Shown here: positions 26,700-34,024 of the stretch, in pieces
Layout of the letters: the number at the start of each line of letters is the position of its first letter
Position numbering within the stretch: position 1 is the stretch's first letter
Assembly (NCBI GenBank): GCA_029288365.1
Contig: JARIHI010000005.1
Coordinates: 1-64,000 of the forward strand
Origin: Candidatus Saccharimonadota bacterium
Lineage (GTDB): Bacteria; Patescibacteriota; Saccharimonadia; Saccharimonadales; UBA4665
Reading direction: 5' to 3'
Length of the DNA: 64,000 nucleotides
Made by a program: the position numbers and the translations under genes
The notes under the pieces: generated by a model
Database searches by the model: none
The model's input: only the letters and a program-made list of their open reading frames with translations
What the model was told of the DNA's origin: nothing

Positions 26700-26816
26700 T
26701 TACATATCCCCTATATCGGCGTCCAGGTTGCTTTGCCCACGTTTCTTGTGGGGCGCTTCACCGCCCTTCTTGCCTGCATCTTGTGGCGACATCTTGTTAT
26801 CATTTCTCTTTGCCAT
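26700..26816 (-). CDS. Small KGG-motif stress protein
   Basis: 38 codons from ATG 26816 behind a very strong Shine-Dalgarno (GGGGAGGAAAT). The product is highly charged and contains AGKKGGEAPHKKRGQ, the KGG motif of YciG/Con-10/GsiB-type stress proteins, though only one copy is present. An own terminator follows. The strong ribosome site suggests an abundant protein. Likely a stress-induced hydrophilic protein; the family link rests on the short motif. Confidence 0.75.
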   Translation of the reverse strand: MAKRNDNKMSPQDAGKKGGEAPHKKRGQSNLDADIGDM

Positions 26817-26905
26817 GTAATTTCCTCCCCTTACATGTACGTATATAGTACGGCTAAAAACATGCCAAGGATAGGAAATATCTTACACCGCTGCGTTTTT
26901 GCTAG

Positions 26906-27511
26906 TTATTTACGCCAGTCGCCACCGTTGCGCCGGTTGCGGTCGCTAAAAACATGCCAATCATGGGGATTAGTTTGTAGTAGCTGTGCGTACATATTTT
27001 TAGCAGTTTCAGTATATAGTTTCTTTTCAGAGACAAATTTTCGATTTGATTGCCAGTGCTTTTGTAGCTGTCCGCCCTTTTCAGCTTGTTCTGCGAGCTC
27101 AAAGTCAACATCAAGATTATCAGCGTCTTTCACGATCTTTGCTTCCAGAGATTCACGCCTTTCATACTCTTCCCACAAAGCAAAAAATTCTGATTCAATT
27201 GCAGTGCCACTTAACATGTCCCTCATGCCCATTTCTTCGTTACGCTCCACGTACTGTCGAGCTAAATAGTCAACGTCACCCGTACGACTTTCGGCAACGT
27301 CATGTAAGATAGCCATCTTTGCAACCTTGCCCGTATCAACATTTTTTTCATAAGCGGCGATAACCATCGCAATCCAAAACACACGAAAATGATGTTCTGC
27401 TAAATTTGCGAAGTCGTCGCGTAAAAATCGTTTCCACATCCGCTCAATAAAGCGGATATTGCCCATTTCAAATAAAAAGTTGACGTCTTTGTATAAGTCT
27501 TTCTTTGTCAT
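26906..27511 (-). CDS. HD-domain phosphohydrolase (YfbR/HDDC2-like)
   Basis: 201 residues. Metal-binding HD pattern: LAEHHFRVFWIAMVIA (His near 38-41), ILHDVAESRTGDVDY (His-Asp near 69-70) and KDADNLDVDFELAEQAEKGG (Asp near 134). This fits YfbR/HDDC2-type nucleotidases, which remove phosphate from nucleoside 5'-monophosphates. A TAGTAT box at 27518-27523 ends 6 nt before the ATG, predicting a leaderless transcript. A second HD protein with similar layout is encoded at 57171-57767. Confidence 0.85.
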   Translation of the reverse strand: MTKKDLYKDVNFLFEMGNIRFIERMWKRFLRDDFANLAEHHFRVFWIAMVIAAYEKNVDTGKVAKMAILHDVAESRTGDVDYLARQYVERNEEMGMRDMLSGTAIESEFFALWEEYERRESLEAKIVKDADNLDVDFELAEQAEKGGQLQKHWQSNRKFVSEKKLYTETAKNMYAQLLQTNPHDWHVFSDRNRRNGGDWRK

Positions 27512-27517
27512 AGTGCC

Positions 27518-27523
27518 ATACTA
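27518..27523 (-). promoter_or_regulatory. -10 box of the HD-domain gene
   Basis: TAGTAT on minus, 6 nt before the ATG at 27511; no convincing -35. Confidence 0.4.
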
Positions 27524-27576
27524 CCACAAGACTACAATTAAAAAGCAGCTGTTTTGATACATATCTTTGGCAAACC

Positions 27577-28062
27577 TTAAACTTGCAGTGTGTTTTGCGT
27601 ATAAAACGATCCGTATTCCAAACAATGATCTTCAATGAAGCGTAAAAATTTCTGAGCACTCTTTGGGCTAACCCAGCGTAACGCATAATCTCCCACACGC
27701 GTATGAAGCGTTATGGTTGCAAGCGGGCCGATCCTACCATAGGTTATACCACTCACTACGTCGTATGTTACCTCATCAGAGTTTGCGTAACCTGGTTTTT
27801 TATCAAGATAAATCATATGCCTGTCTGTAGCTGCCAACATTGCAAAACCATCTTTGCCATAACCAAATACCGCTGCTCTTATATGCTCATGCGGATGAAT
27901 GAGTTTATACAGATACTTAGTTTCCGCATTAAGCTTTGTGCCTAATAACGGCGCTCCTGCGTCCATAAGCTCCTGCCGAACACGTGTTTTAATACGGTTA
28001 CTATCCTCTTCTTGCGGGGACGCATCATTTGTATTTGCAGACATGTTATATGGTGAAGTCAT
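27577..28062 (-). CDS. Soluble bacterial PH-domain protein
   Basis: 161 residues. After a polar N-terminus (1-45) comes the bPH pattern: LIHPHEHIRAAVFGYGKDGFAMLAATDRHMIYLDKKPG, then DEVTYDVVSGITYGRIGPLATITLHTRVGDYALRWV. This is the YokE-like bPH_3 family, cytoplasmic, function unknown. The ATG follows AGGAGG. The start faces the PPOX gene divergently across 135 bp that holds a Crp-type operator (28132-28147), so it may share that control. Confidence 0.8.
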   Translation of the reverse strand: MTSPYNMSANTNDASPQEEDSNRIKTRVRQELMDAGAPLLGTKLNAETKYLYKLIHPHEHIRAAVFGYGKDGFAMLAATDRHMIYLDKKPGYANSDEVTYDVVSGITYGRIGPLATITLHTRVGDYALRWVSPKSAQKFLRFIEDHCLEYGSFYTQNTLQV

Positions 28063-28131
28063 ATAGCTTCCTCCTAAATATATCTAATCACGCTCCCGGT
28101 CTTCTGACAGTAAGCAAGTTCACGCATTGAC

Positions 28132-28174
28132 GGTGAGCAACGTCACAGCCATAGTAAACTACGAAGCGTATAGT
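28132..28174 (+). promoter_or_regulatory. Crp/Fnr-type operator and class II promoter of the PPOX gene
   Basis: GGTGA (28132-28136), 6 nt, TCACA (28143-28147) matches the CRP pattern TGTGA-N6-TCACA except at the first base. A TATAGT -10 box lies at 28169-28174 with no recognisable -35. The predicted start (about 28181) puts the operator centre at -41.5, the exact class II activator position. Confidence 0.6.
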
Positions 28175-28197
28175 TGAAATTGCCAAAAGGAGAAACT

Positions 28198-28635
28198 ATG
28201 GCCGTAGACCAAAAAGAACAACTTTTTACCTTTCTAAGAAATCATCCCACCGCAATAATTGCTACGGTCAATGAGCACAACCAGCCGCATACGAGCGTTA
28301 TTTACTACGCCATGAGCAAAGCAGGCAATGTCTTGTTTATCACCAAAGAAGCAACGCAAAAACATACTAATATACAACACAATGCTCATGTTGCGTTGCT
28401 TGTGTACGATTCCCAAAATCGCATAGTTGTTCAGATCACCGGCGAAGCCACGTTGCTCACCGATATCAAAGCGAGTGAGACCGCTTTTTCAGAAGTATTG
28501 AGAGCCTCCATGGAAGACAGCCGTGACTACCCCTTTTCGCCGTTAAGTAAATTGCGCGCTGGGGAATATGTCGCCTATGAGATTAAACATCCGCATATAC
28601 GCAAGACAGAATATGCTCACCAATCCAGCAGCTAG
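28198..28635 (+). CDS. Pyridoxamine 5'-phosphate oxidase-family flavin protein
   Basis: 145 residues from ATG 28198 behind AAGGAGAAACT. PPOX split-barrel pattern: LRNHPTAIIATVNEHNQPHTSVIYYAMSKAGNVLFITKEATQKHTNIQHNAHVALLVYDSQNRIVVQITGEATLL. Such small proteins bind FMN, F420 or heme and act as redox enzymes. The true pyridoxine oxidase C-terminal signature is missing, so it is not PdxH. The divergent layout with a Crp-type operator and the nearby flavodoxin suggest a redox regulon. Confidence 0.85.
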   Translation: MAVDQKEQLFTFLRNHPTAIIATVNEHNQPHTSVIYYAMSKAGNVLFITKEATQKHTNIQHNAHVALLVYDSQNRIVVQITGEATLLTDIKASETAFSEVLRASMEDSRDYPFSPLSKLRAGEYVAYEIKHPHIRKTEYAHQSSS

Positions 28636-28643
28636 CCGAAATA

Positions 28644-29285
28644 TTACGTTTTCGCAATTTGTTTTTCTAAAGCAACCATGTCATTAATAACGATGCTGCT
28701 TCGGGTAACAGTCACTAGCTTGGTAGCTTTTAACTTGCTCATTTCCCTATTTACCGTCTCTCGTGACAATCCAGCTCGTGCGCCTAGATCTTTTTCGCTC
28801 AGCTGAATGGTCAACTTGCCAGCTTCTTCTCGCCCAAATCGCCGAGCCTGGGTAATCAATTCGTATATAAGCCGGTCTTTAGCGGTGCTTGTCATGAGAT
28901 GGACTACTCTGCCTAAAACTCCATCTAGCCCCCGATAGACACGAGTAAGTAAATCATATACAACGTCCGGATTAGCTTTAAAAAAATCTACTGTTTCTTG
29001 TACCGGTGCCTGATAAAGCTCTACGGCAGTGTCTGCCTCAAAAAAATATTTGTTAGGTATACCAGTCATTACAGGCAGCATGGGGAAAAAGGCTGGAGGT
29101 TTAAACAAGTTCACAATCACCTCATCACCCCGATATGAAATGACGTACTGCTTCACTACGCCAGACTTTAAATAATATAAATACTCTGGCATATCGTCTG
29201 CAAAAATAAAAATTTGTCCCTTTGTATAACGGCGAAGTTTGTGCTTGCTAAAATATTGCTCAACCTTATCTTGGGTTTCCGACAT
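28644..29285 (-). CDS. Crp/Fnr-family transcription regulator
   Basis: 213 residues. An N-terminal cupin sensor domain (15-115) is followed by a dimer helix and a winged HTH, SEKDLGARAGLSRETVNREMSKLK, near 163-186. The recognition helix keeps the Arg-Glu and later Arg that in CRP read GTGA half-sites, unlike FNR's E-S-R. The phosphate-binding cassette of CRP (GE...RSA) is absent, so cAMP binding is unlikely. There is no cysteine in the protein, ruling out an FNR-type iron-sulfur cluster. The signal is unknown. Start behind AAGGAG. It converges with the PPOX gene and is divergent from the flavodoxin gene. Confidence 0.92.
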   Translation of the reverse strand: MSETQDKVEQYFSKHKLRRYTKGQIFIFADDMPEYLYYLKSGVVKQYVISYRGDEVIVNLFKPPAFFPMLPVMTGIPNKYFFEADTAVELYQAPVQETVDFFKANPDVVYDLLTRVYRGLDGVLGRVVHLMTSTAKDRLIYELITQARRFGREEAGKLTIQLSEKDLGARAGLSRETVNREMSKLKATKLVTVTRSSIVINDMVALEKQIAKT

Positions 29286-29302
29286 ACGTTCTCCTTGCCT
29301 TG

Positions 29303-29365
29303 ACTATATAAGGTGAGGCTTGATCAATCAATGAATCTTTGCTCTTCAAGGTGAGAAATATCACC
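29303..29365. promoter_or_regulatory. Divergent control region with Crp-type operator
   Basis: GGTGA (29350-29354), 6 nt, TCACC (29361-29365) is a perfect palindrome of the Crp class. For the regulator (minus), TTGATT (29326-29331), 17-nt spacer and TATAGT (29303-29308) form a promoter; the operator centre is at about -61.5. For the flavodoxin gene (plus), a TTTTAT/TATATC region near 29388-29396 puts the operator at about -42 to -45. A related direct repeat (GAAATATC..CCCTTT) occurs at 29355 and 29379. Confidence 0.6.
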
Positions 29366-29439
29366 CTTTATGTATAGGAAATATCCCTTTTATATCTCTG
29401 TTGTCATGTCACACTGCATATGAGGCAGGAGTGTTTTGC

Positions 29440-29943
29440 ATGAAGATACTTGTAGCAGCCGCTAGCAAACACGGCGCAACCCACGAAATAGCACAGTTTA
29501 TTGCCAAAACTTTAGCCGAACAAGGGCATAAAGCCACATATAGTGATATCGAGAAATTACCGAAACTTTCCCATTATGATGCAGTAGTTCTGGGTAGTGC
29601 TGTGTATATGGGAAAGTGGCTCAGAACTGCCCGGATGTACGTAAAAGTAAATCATAAACAACTTTCCTCTTTGCCTGTTTGGATTTTTAGCAGTGGACCC
29701 ATAGATAAGCAAACGACCATTAGCAAAGATGAAGGTGTTGTCATTAATGAAATTTTACGTGACACCAAAGCCCGAGAACACAAGGTATTTTCCGGCAAAC
29801 TGTACAAACACAATTTGAGTATATTTGAACGAGCCGTTATGCGAGCCGTGCGCGCCCAAGAGGGAGATTTTCGCAACTGGGTCGAAATTACTGCTTGGGC
29901 AGTTGATATCGCTAACGAGCTCAAGATGGAAGAAAGTACATAA
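29440..29943 (+). CDS. Flavodoxin-like protein (HemG/protoporphyrinogen oxidase type)
   Basis: 167 residues from ATG 29440 behind AGGAG. The FMN phosphate loop is AAASKHGATHEIAQFIAK near 7-24, followed by YDAVVLGSAVYMGKWL and SLPVWIFSSGPIDKQ. The spacing matches HemG/flavodoxin_5, which transfers electrons, for example in heme synthesis. No heme genes are in the window, so it may serve as a general redox carrier. It shares the Crp-type control region with the regulator gene; the small membrane gene behind it follows by 21 bp. Confidence 0.85.
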   Translation: MKILVAAASKHGATHEIAQFIAKTLAEQGHKATYSDIEKLPKLSHYDAVVLGSAVYMGKWLRTARMYVKVNHKQLSSLPVWIFSSGPIDKQTTISKDEGVVINEILRDTKAREHKVFSGKLYKHNLSIFERAVMRAVRAQEGDFRNWVEITAWAVDIANELKMEEST

Positions 29944-29964
29944 CACAAGGGGAAAGAGGCGCAT

Positions 29965-30147
29965 ATGGCACAAAACAAAAGATCTTCGAATGGTGGCGGC
30001 AACGCCGTTTATTTTTTCGGATTCATCGGTGCGCTGGTGTATTACATCCAACAAGCCGAAGGGTTCTGGGTAATTATACTAGCCATCTTAAAAGCTTTTG
30101 TGTGGCCAGCATTTGTAGTGTATGATCTTCTCAAGTTTATAACGTAA
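29965..30147 (+). CDS. Small conserved-type membrane protein
   Basis: 60 residues. A polar Ser/Gly/Asn-rich start (MAQNKRSSNGGGN) precedes two hydrophobic stretches, AVYFFGFIGALVYYIQ and FWVIILAILKAFVWPAFVVYDLL. A Shine-Dalgarno (GGGGAAAGAGG) lies upstream. The sequence pattern (GFIGALVYYIQ...KAFVWPAFVVYDLLKF) is one I associate with short proteins common in Saccharibacteria. It probably shares the flavodoxin transcript. Confidence 0.7.
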   Translation: MAQNKRSSNGGGNAVYFFGFIGALVYYIQQAEGFWVIILAILKAFVWPAFVVYDLLKFIT

Positions 30148-30148
30148 G

Positions 30149-30658
30149 TTAGTTTTTAATTTTTGTACTAGCTTCGGTAAGTTCTTGGGCACCGATATCA
30201 AGCGAAGTATGGTCAAAGAATTTCGCTTCGCGGTTGTGGGCGCCAAACCATAACGAAATCCATGCGTGACCTGGATTGCTCTGTCTTTCCCATGTATATT
30301 GAGAATTTTTGAAAAAGTTTTCTAAATCCACAATATTTTCGCAGTAAAACGCTACGTGATCTAAGCCTATAGGGTCAGATGACCCTGGGCGAAGTTGCAT
30401 AACTTGCAAAATTGGTATTGTCTCTACTGGTTTTTTGAGTGCCAATAAAATTATTTTTCGATTATCGACTGTACCTATATGGCCTTGTTCTGTAAAAGGC
30501 AAAAGACTCGCCACTTTTTGCCCTAGAGTACTCTCATCAGCTACTTTCCATCCGACATGCATCGGCTTTAGCTCGGCAAACGCATACTCTTCTACTTCAG
30601 CACACCAATCTGCCCAATCTGCTAAAAATACAGCTAGTGCCTCTTGAATATCTTGCAT
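30149..30658 (-). CDS. VOC/glyoxalase-like protein
   Basis: 169 residues. The C-terminal part holds a VOC pattern (IGLDHVAFYCENIVDLENFFK near 104-124 and WISLWFGAHNREAKFFDHTSLDIGAQEL near 137-164) with possible metal ligands His and Glu. The N-terminal half (EYAFAELKPMHVGWKVAD...) resembles a first, degenerate VOC module, as in YecM-like proteins. Activity unknown. A TACTAT box at 30665-30670 ends 6 nt before the ATG. Confidence 0.65.
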   Translation of the reverse strand: MQDIQEALAVFLADWADWCAEVEEYAFAELKPMHVGWKVADESTLGQKVASLLPFTEQGHIGTVDNRKIILLALKKPVETIPILQVMQLRPGSSDPIGLDHVAFYCENIVDLENFFKNSQYTWERQSNPGHAWISLWFGAHNREAKFFDHTSLDIGAQELTEASTKIKN

Positions 30659-30664
30659 ATGCTT

Positions 30665-30670
30665 ATAGTA
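30665..30670 (-). promoter_or_regulatory. -10 box of the VOC-like gene
   Basis: TACTAT on minus, 6 nt before the ATG at 30658; weak -35. Predicts a leaderless transcript. Confidence 0.4.
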
Positions 30671-30701
30671 CTGCCCGAGGTTTTATTTGGGAAGCCCTCC
30701 G

Positions 30702-31265
30702 TTACCCTGTGAGCGCTTTTTCGCCTGCCTTCATAAACAAATGTGCACCAATAAATATAGCAGTCAAAGCCGTAGCACCAATAGCAACTTGGGTTACTTG
30801 CTTTAGCTTTCCTAACTCCATATAACTCACTGCCACATTTAGCAGCGTAAACATAATTCCCAAAATGGAAACGATAATCTCTGAAGGCCCGGTACCTAAA
30901 TCATACACAGCAACCCAACAATCAATAGCAGCAATACAAAGCATGGTATTTAGGGCTGTCCGTTTAGCTTGTGGCACACCCCATGCCTTAAAGCAAAGGT
31001 ATACGAATAAACTGATCCCGCCGATAACGATCAGCAGAGGCACAGAGAAAATTATAGCCGAGACAATGGGTATAAGTTGCCTGGAGCGTATTATAAATTC
31101 AAAATTTGCGGCGATTGAGGAGAAACTATACATAAAAGCCCCTATGAGGAAAAAGATAAATACGGTAGGTGTTACGAGACCAAGCATTGCCGCCTTAACC
31201 CACGGTGGTTTAACAATTTTAATCTCTGAAGGCTGAGTAGGTAAGCTAGTTGAGTCCATTTTCAA
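30702..31265 (-). CDS. Four-to-five-span membrane protein, unknown
   Basis: 187 residues. After a short cytoplasmic start come spans around residues 27-47 (MLGLVTPTVFIFFLIGAFMY), 65-85 (IPIVSAIIFSVPLLIVIGGISL), 100-122, 130-150 and 158-175. No motif identifies a transporter or enzyme. Possibly an integral protein of the Yip1/DUF type. Neighbours give no functional hint. Confidence 0.6.
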   Translation of the reverse strand: MKMDSTSLPTQPSEIKIVKPPWVKAAMLGLVTPTVFIFFLIGAFMYSFSSIAANFEFIIRSRQLIPIVSAIIFSVPLLIVIGGISLFVYLCFKAWGVPQAKRTALNTMLCIAAIDCWVAVYDLGTGPSEIIVSILGIMFTLLNVAVSYMELGKLKQVTQVAIGATALTAIFIGAHLFMKAGEKALTG

Positions 31266-31325
31266 TGTTTTTAGATACTAACGTATAGCAATTGTTACAA
31301 TATTTGGCATTATATCAAAGAATTA

Positions 31326-31589
31326 CTAGTCCCATATTATACCGCTATCTATTTCCGGTGCTCGTTTATAGCCAGCAGGGTGACAGCCTTCTTTTATAGC
31401 ATAGTACTTTACTTGACCAGTAAGCCGATTTTTATAAGCCCCCGGATGAGTATTAGTAAATTTACTGGTATCACAAGAGGAGCTTCCGACAGGCAACCTA
31501 ATAAATACCGCCCAGTATATGGCCAGTATTAGAGCAAGGCTTCCCCCAAAGGCCAGCAACGCTAGCCGAACCCATGATTTTTTTAACAT
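31326..31589 (-). CDS. Small membrane-anchored protein with external cysteines
   Basis: 87 residues from ATG 31589. The first possible start codons overlap the -10 box (TATAAT at 31596-31601), and this ATG lies 6 nt after it, so it fits a leaderless transcript. One span (LALLAFGGSLALILAIYWAVFI) is followed by an outside domain with two cysteines (SSSCDTSKF and KEGCHPAGY) and the phrase TNTHPGAYKNRLTGQVKYYAIKEGC. No family recognised. Confidence 0.6.
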   Translation of the reverse strand: MLKKSWVRLALLAFGGSLALILAIYWAVFIRLPVGSSSCDTSKFTNTHPGAYKNRLTGQVKYYAIKEGCHPAGYKRAPEIDSGIIWD

Positions 31590-31706
31590 AAGCATATTAT
31601 ACAATAAATATTAATATTTTCTGATTATTTTTTTAAAAGTGGATAAGTATGGGCTGTATTTTTGACAGCATAGTGTATAATTAAAGCTAACGCTTAACAA
31701 AGAACT

Positions 31707-33398
31707 GTGGAAAATAAAATGCTCGCAAACAAACACGGGAAAAACTTAAGCACTCTACTCCTACGCACAGCGTATATCTTTTGCCTATTATTGGTACTAG
31801 CACTACCTTTTTCAATTGTTTTTGGGGCCAAGTCAGCTCTAGCAGCTACACCCTATAATGCAAGTGACGTACTGGGGCAGGTAGATTTTGATAGTATAAC
31901 TTCAGGAACTACGGCTGACACTTTTAGTGGGGTGACCGGTGTTACCATGGACAAGACAGGCCATCGACTGTTCGTATCAGACATCGGTAATGCAAGAGTC
32001 TTAGTATTTAATCTAGATAACTCTAATAAGCTTATTGATAAAACTGCAGATAATGTTTTAGGGCAGACAGATTTTATATCTGGGACACCTGATGTTACCC
32101 AGTCAACGTTCGCAGGCCCGACAGGGCTTGCATTCGATGACACTAACGACAGACTATTCGTATCCGACGGCTATAGCGCAAATAACAGAATACTAGTCTT
32201 TGACCTTTCTGGTGGTATCACTGATGGGATGGATGCTAGCTGGGTGTTGGGACAAGAAGATTTTACGAGTAATGGCGACGATACTACAGCAGATACCTTT
32301 GATAGTAATGGTGGTATTAATTTTGACTCAGCAAATAACAGGTTGTTCGTCGGTGACTATGGCAATGATAGGGTCTTGGTCTTTGACCTTTCTGGTGGTA
32401 TCACTGATGGGATGGATGCTAGCTGGGTGTTGGGACAAGAAGATTTTGTGACTGACGACGCGAATACTACCCAGGATGGGATGAATGGCCCATGGGGAGT
32501 ACACTTTAATAGCAACACAAATCGTTTATACGTACCTGATTGGGGTAACAGCCGGGTCTTGGTCTTTGACCTTTCTGGTGGTATCACTGATGGGATGGAT
32601 GCTAGCTGGGTGTTGGGACAAGAAGATTTTACGAGTGGCGGCGGTAGCACAAGTATAAATAAAATGGCAGGACCCATATCTGCTAAGACAGATGAGACTG
32701 GAAGCTTGCTGTTTGTCCATGAAGACCTTAATACTAGGGTATCGATATTTGACACCACGTCACTTAGTAACGGCGAAGATGCCATCGGCGTATTAGGCGA
32801 ATCAAGCTTTGACACCAGCAACTGTGAGACTTCAATATCCGGTATGTGTGGAGATGGTACTGATGCAGCAATGTACTTCGACGATGATAATCGAACCTTA
32901 TACGTTAGCGATGCTGGGAATACGCGCATTTTACTATTTAATTTTGTAAATATTACCCTGGGTAATACTGGCGGTAATCCTGTTGCTTTACCAAATGCCT
33001 CTCCTGGGCAACCATACTCCTATACCGTACCTGTTAGTGGCGACCAAGGGACCTTATCTTGTCAGGTTACCAGTGGTAGTTTACCTCCCGGACTTACTCT
33101 CGGCAATGGCTGCTCTATCAACGGAACGCCCACAACAAATGGTACATATAGTTTCACTATAACTGCCACAGATGATAATGGTATTTCAGGAACCTTTAGT
33201 GATTCTCAGGCTCTTACTTTGATGGTGGGTACCAGTAGTAGTGGTGGTAGCTCTGAGTCTCTTGCTGATACGGGCAATGATCCTACAACCATACAGTACG
33301 CAGCCCTCGTACTTATAATTGTGTCCTCTATTACAGTCCTTAAGTATAACTCCCAAGCAAAAAAGAGAAGAACTTTCTCTCGAACCACCCTTAGATAG
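31707..33398 (+). CDS. Sortase-anchored NHL/beta-propeller surface protein
   Basis: 563 residues from GTG 31707 (ATG 31719 is an equally possible start). Signal peptide (YIFCLLLVLALPFSIVFGAKSALAA), then NHL-type propeller repeats (residues 50-410; each with DRLFVSD...N.RVLVFDL...ASWVLGQEDF), then a He_PIG immunoglobulin-like domain (NASPGQPYSYTVPVSGDQGTLSC...TFTITATD, about 430-520). The end carries SLADTG, a hydrophobic span and KKRR, an LPxTG-like sorting signal. Three exact 69-bp DNA repeats lie inside. The sortase gene follows 7 bp later, almost surely its dedicated enzyme. Likely binds host or matrix molecules. Confidence 0.88.
   Translation: MENKMLANKHGKNLSTLLLRTAYIFCLLLVLALPFSIVFGAKSALAATPYNASDVLGQVDFDSITSGTTADTFSGVTGVTMDKTGHRLFVSDIGNARVLVFNLDNSNKLIDKTADNVLGQTDFISGTPDVTQSTFAGPTGLAFDDTNDRLFVSDGYSANNRILVFDLSGGITDGMDASWVLGQEDFTSNGDDTTADTFDSNGGINFDSANNRLFVGDYGNDRVLVFDLSGGITDGMDASWVLGQEDFVTDDANTTQDGMNGPWGVHFNSNTNRLYVPDWGNSRVLVFDLSGGITDGMDASWVLGQEDFTSGGGSTSINKMAGPISAKTDETGSLLFVHEDLNTRVSIFDTTSLSNGEDAIGVLGESSFDTSNCETSISGMCGDGTDAAMYFDDDNRTLYVSDAGNTRILLFNFVNITLGNTGGNPVALPNASPGQPYSYTVPVSGDQGTLSCQVTSGSLPPGLTLGNGCSINGTPTTNGTYSFTITATDDNGISGTFSDSQALTLMVGTSSSGGSSESLADTGNDPTTIQYAALVLIIVSSITVLKYNSQAKKRRTFSRTTLR
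32196..32630 (+). repeat. Three identical 69-bp repeats at exact 183-bp period
   Basis: Copies at 32196-32264, 32379-32447 and 32562-32630 read identically by eye and encode VFDLSGGITDGMDASWVLGQEDF. The 183-bp (61-codon) period keeps frame, so copies can be gained or lost by recombination without breaking the protein. Confidence 0.9.
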
Positions 33399-33405
33399 AT
33401 AAAGT

Positions 33406-33999
33406 ATGTTGCGGGTTAGATATAGAATCGGCAAAAGAACTTTTTATAGACGCAAAAAGCGTATAAGACGAGCAAGTATAGCCATAGTCTTGGCATCCAT
33501 TGGAGTAATTGCTGGTATATATATAATCTCTATACCTTTAGCACCGAAATTTGCCGATAATCACGCAAAAGAAGCAGCCGCCAGCCAACCTAGCGATAAT
33601 CGCGTAATTATCCCTTCGGCAGATATAAACACACCTTACTTCGCAGGAAGCAGAGCAGTACTGCACAAAGGTGCATGGTATCGCTTCCCAGAACGAGGAA
33701 ATCCGGAAAAAGGAGGAAACTTTATATTGGCGGGTCATCGCTTCGTAATGACGGGCTTACATAGGCGCACTATGACTGAGTCGAGATTTTACAATATTAA
33801 TAAAATTAAAAAGGGTGACTTGGTGATTATTCATTGGAATCATAAAAAATACGAGTACAAAGTAGTCAGAAAATACACCGTCAAGCCCAACCAGACAGAA
33901 ATAGAAAACCCTAGCAAAGAGCCTAAGCTAACAATGTATACCTGCACACTCGGCGGCACCTACGACGGCCGCGAAGTAGTCGAAGCTACTCAAATTTAA
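33406..33999 (+). CDS. Sortase (class E/D-like)
   Basis: 197 residues. A basic N-terminus and a single span (IAIVLASIGVIAGIYIISIPL near 25-45) anchor the enzyme. The catalytic set is visible: His111 in FILAGHRF, Cys180 in MYTCTLGG and Arg189 in GREVVEA. The TCT pattern fits class D/E. It would cleave between Thr and Gly of the LADTG signal of the upstream protein and join it to the cell wall. Presence supports a Gram-positive-like envelope. Confidence 0.92.
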   Translation: MLRVRYRIGKRTFYRRKKRIRRASIAIVLASIGVIAGIYIISIPLAPKFADNHAKEAAASQPSDNRVIIPSADINTPYFAGSRAVLHKGAWYRFPERGNPEKGGNFILAGHRFVMTGLHRRTMTESRFYNINKIKKGDLVIIHWNHKKYEYKVVRKYTVKPNQTEIENPSKEPKLTMYTCTLGGTYDGREVVEATQI

Positions 34000-34024
34000 C
34001 ATAAGCTGCTATACAATACCCCGG

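Noticed and set aside
26670-27269. 200-residue plus-strand frame
   Set aside because: It is antisense to the KGG and HD-domain genes, and its composition (Ser/Cys/Leu-rich) is that of a shadow frame.
29320-29331. FNR box TTGAT..ATCAA
   Set aside because: The half-sites are separated by 2 nt rather than 4, and the local regulator lacks the FNR recognition residues; it serves better as the -35 region of the regulator promoter.
32200-32451. Alternative plus-frame ORF in the NHL gene
   Set aside because: It exists only because the 69-bp repeats keep another frame open; the main frame has signal peptide and sorting signal.
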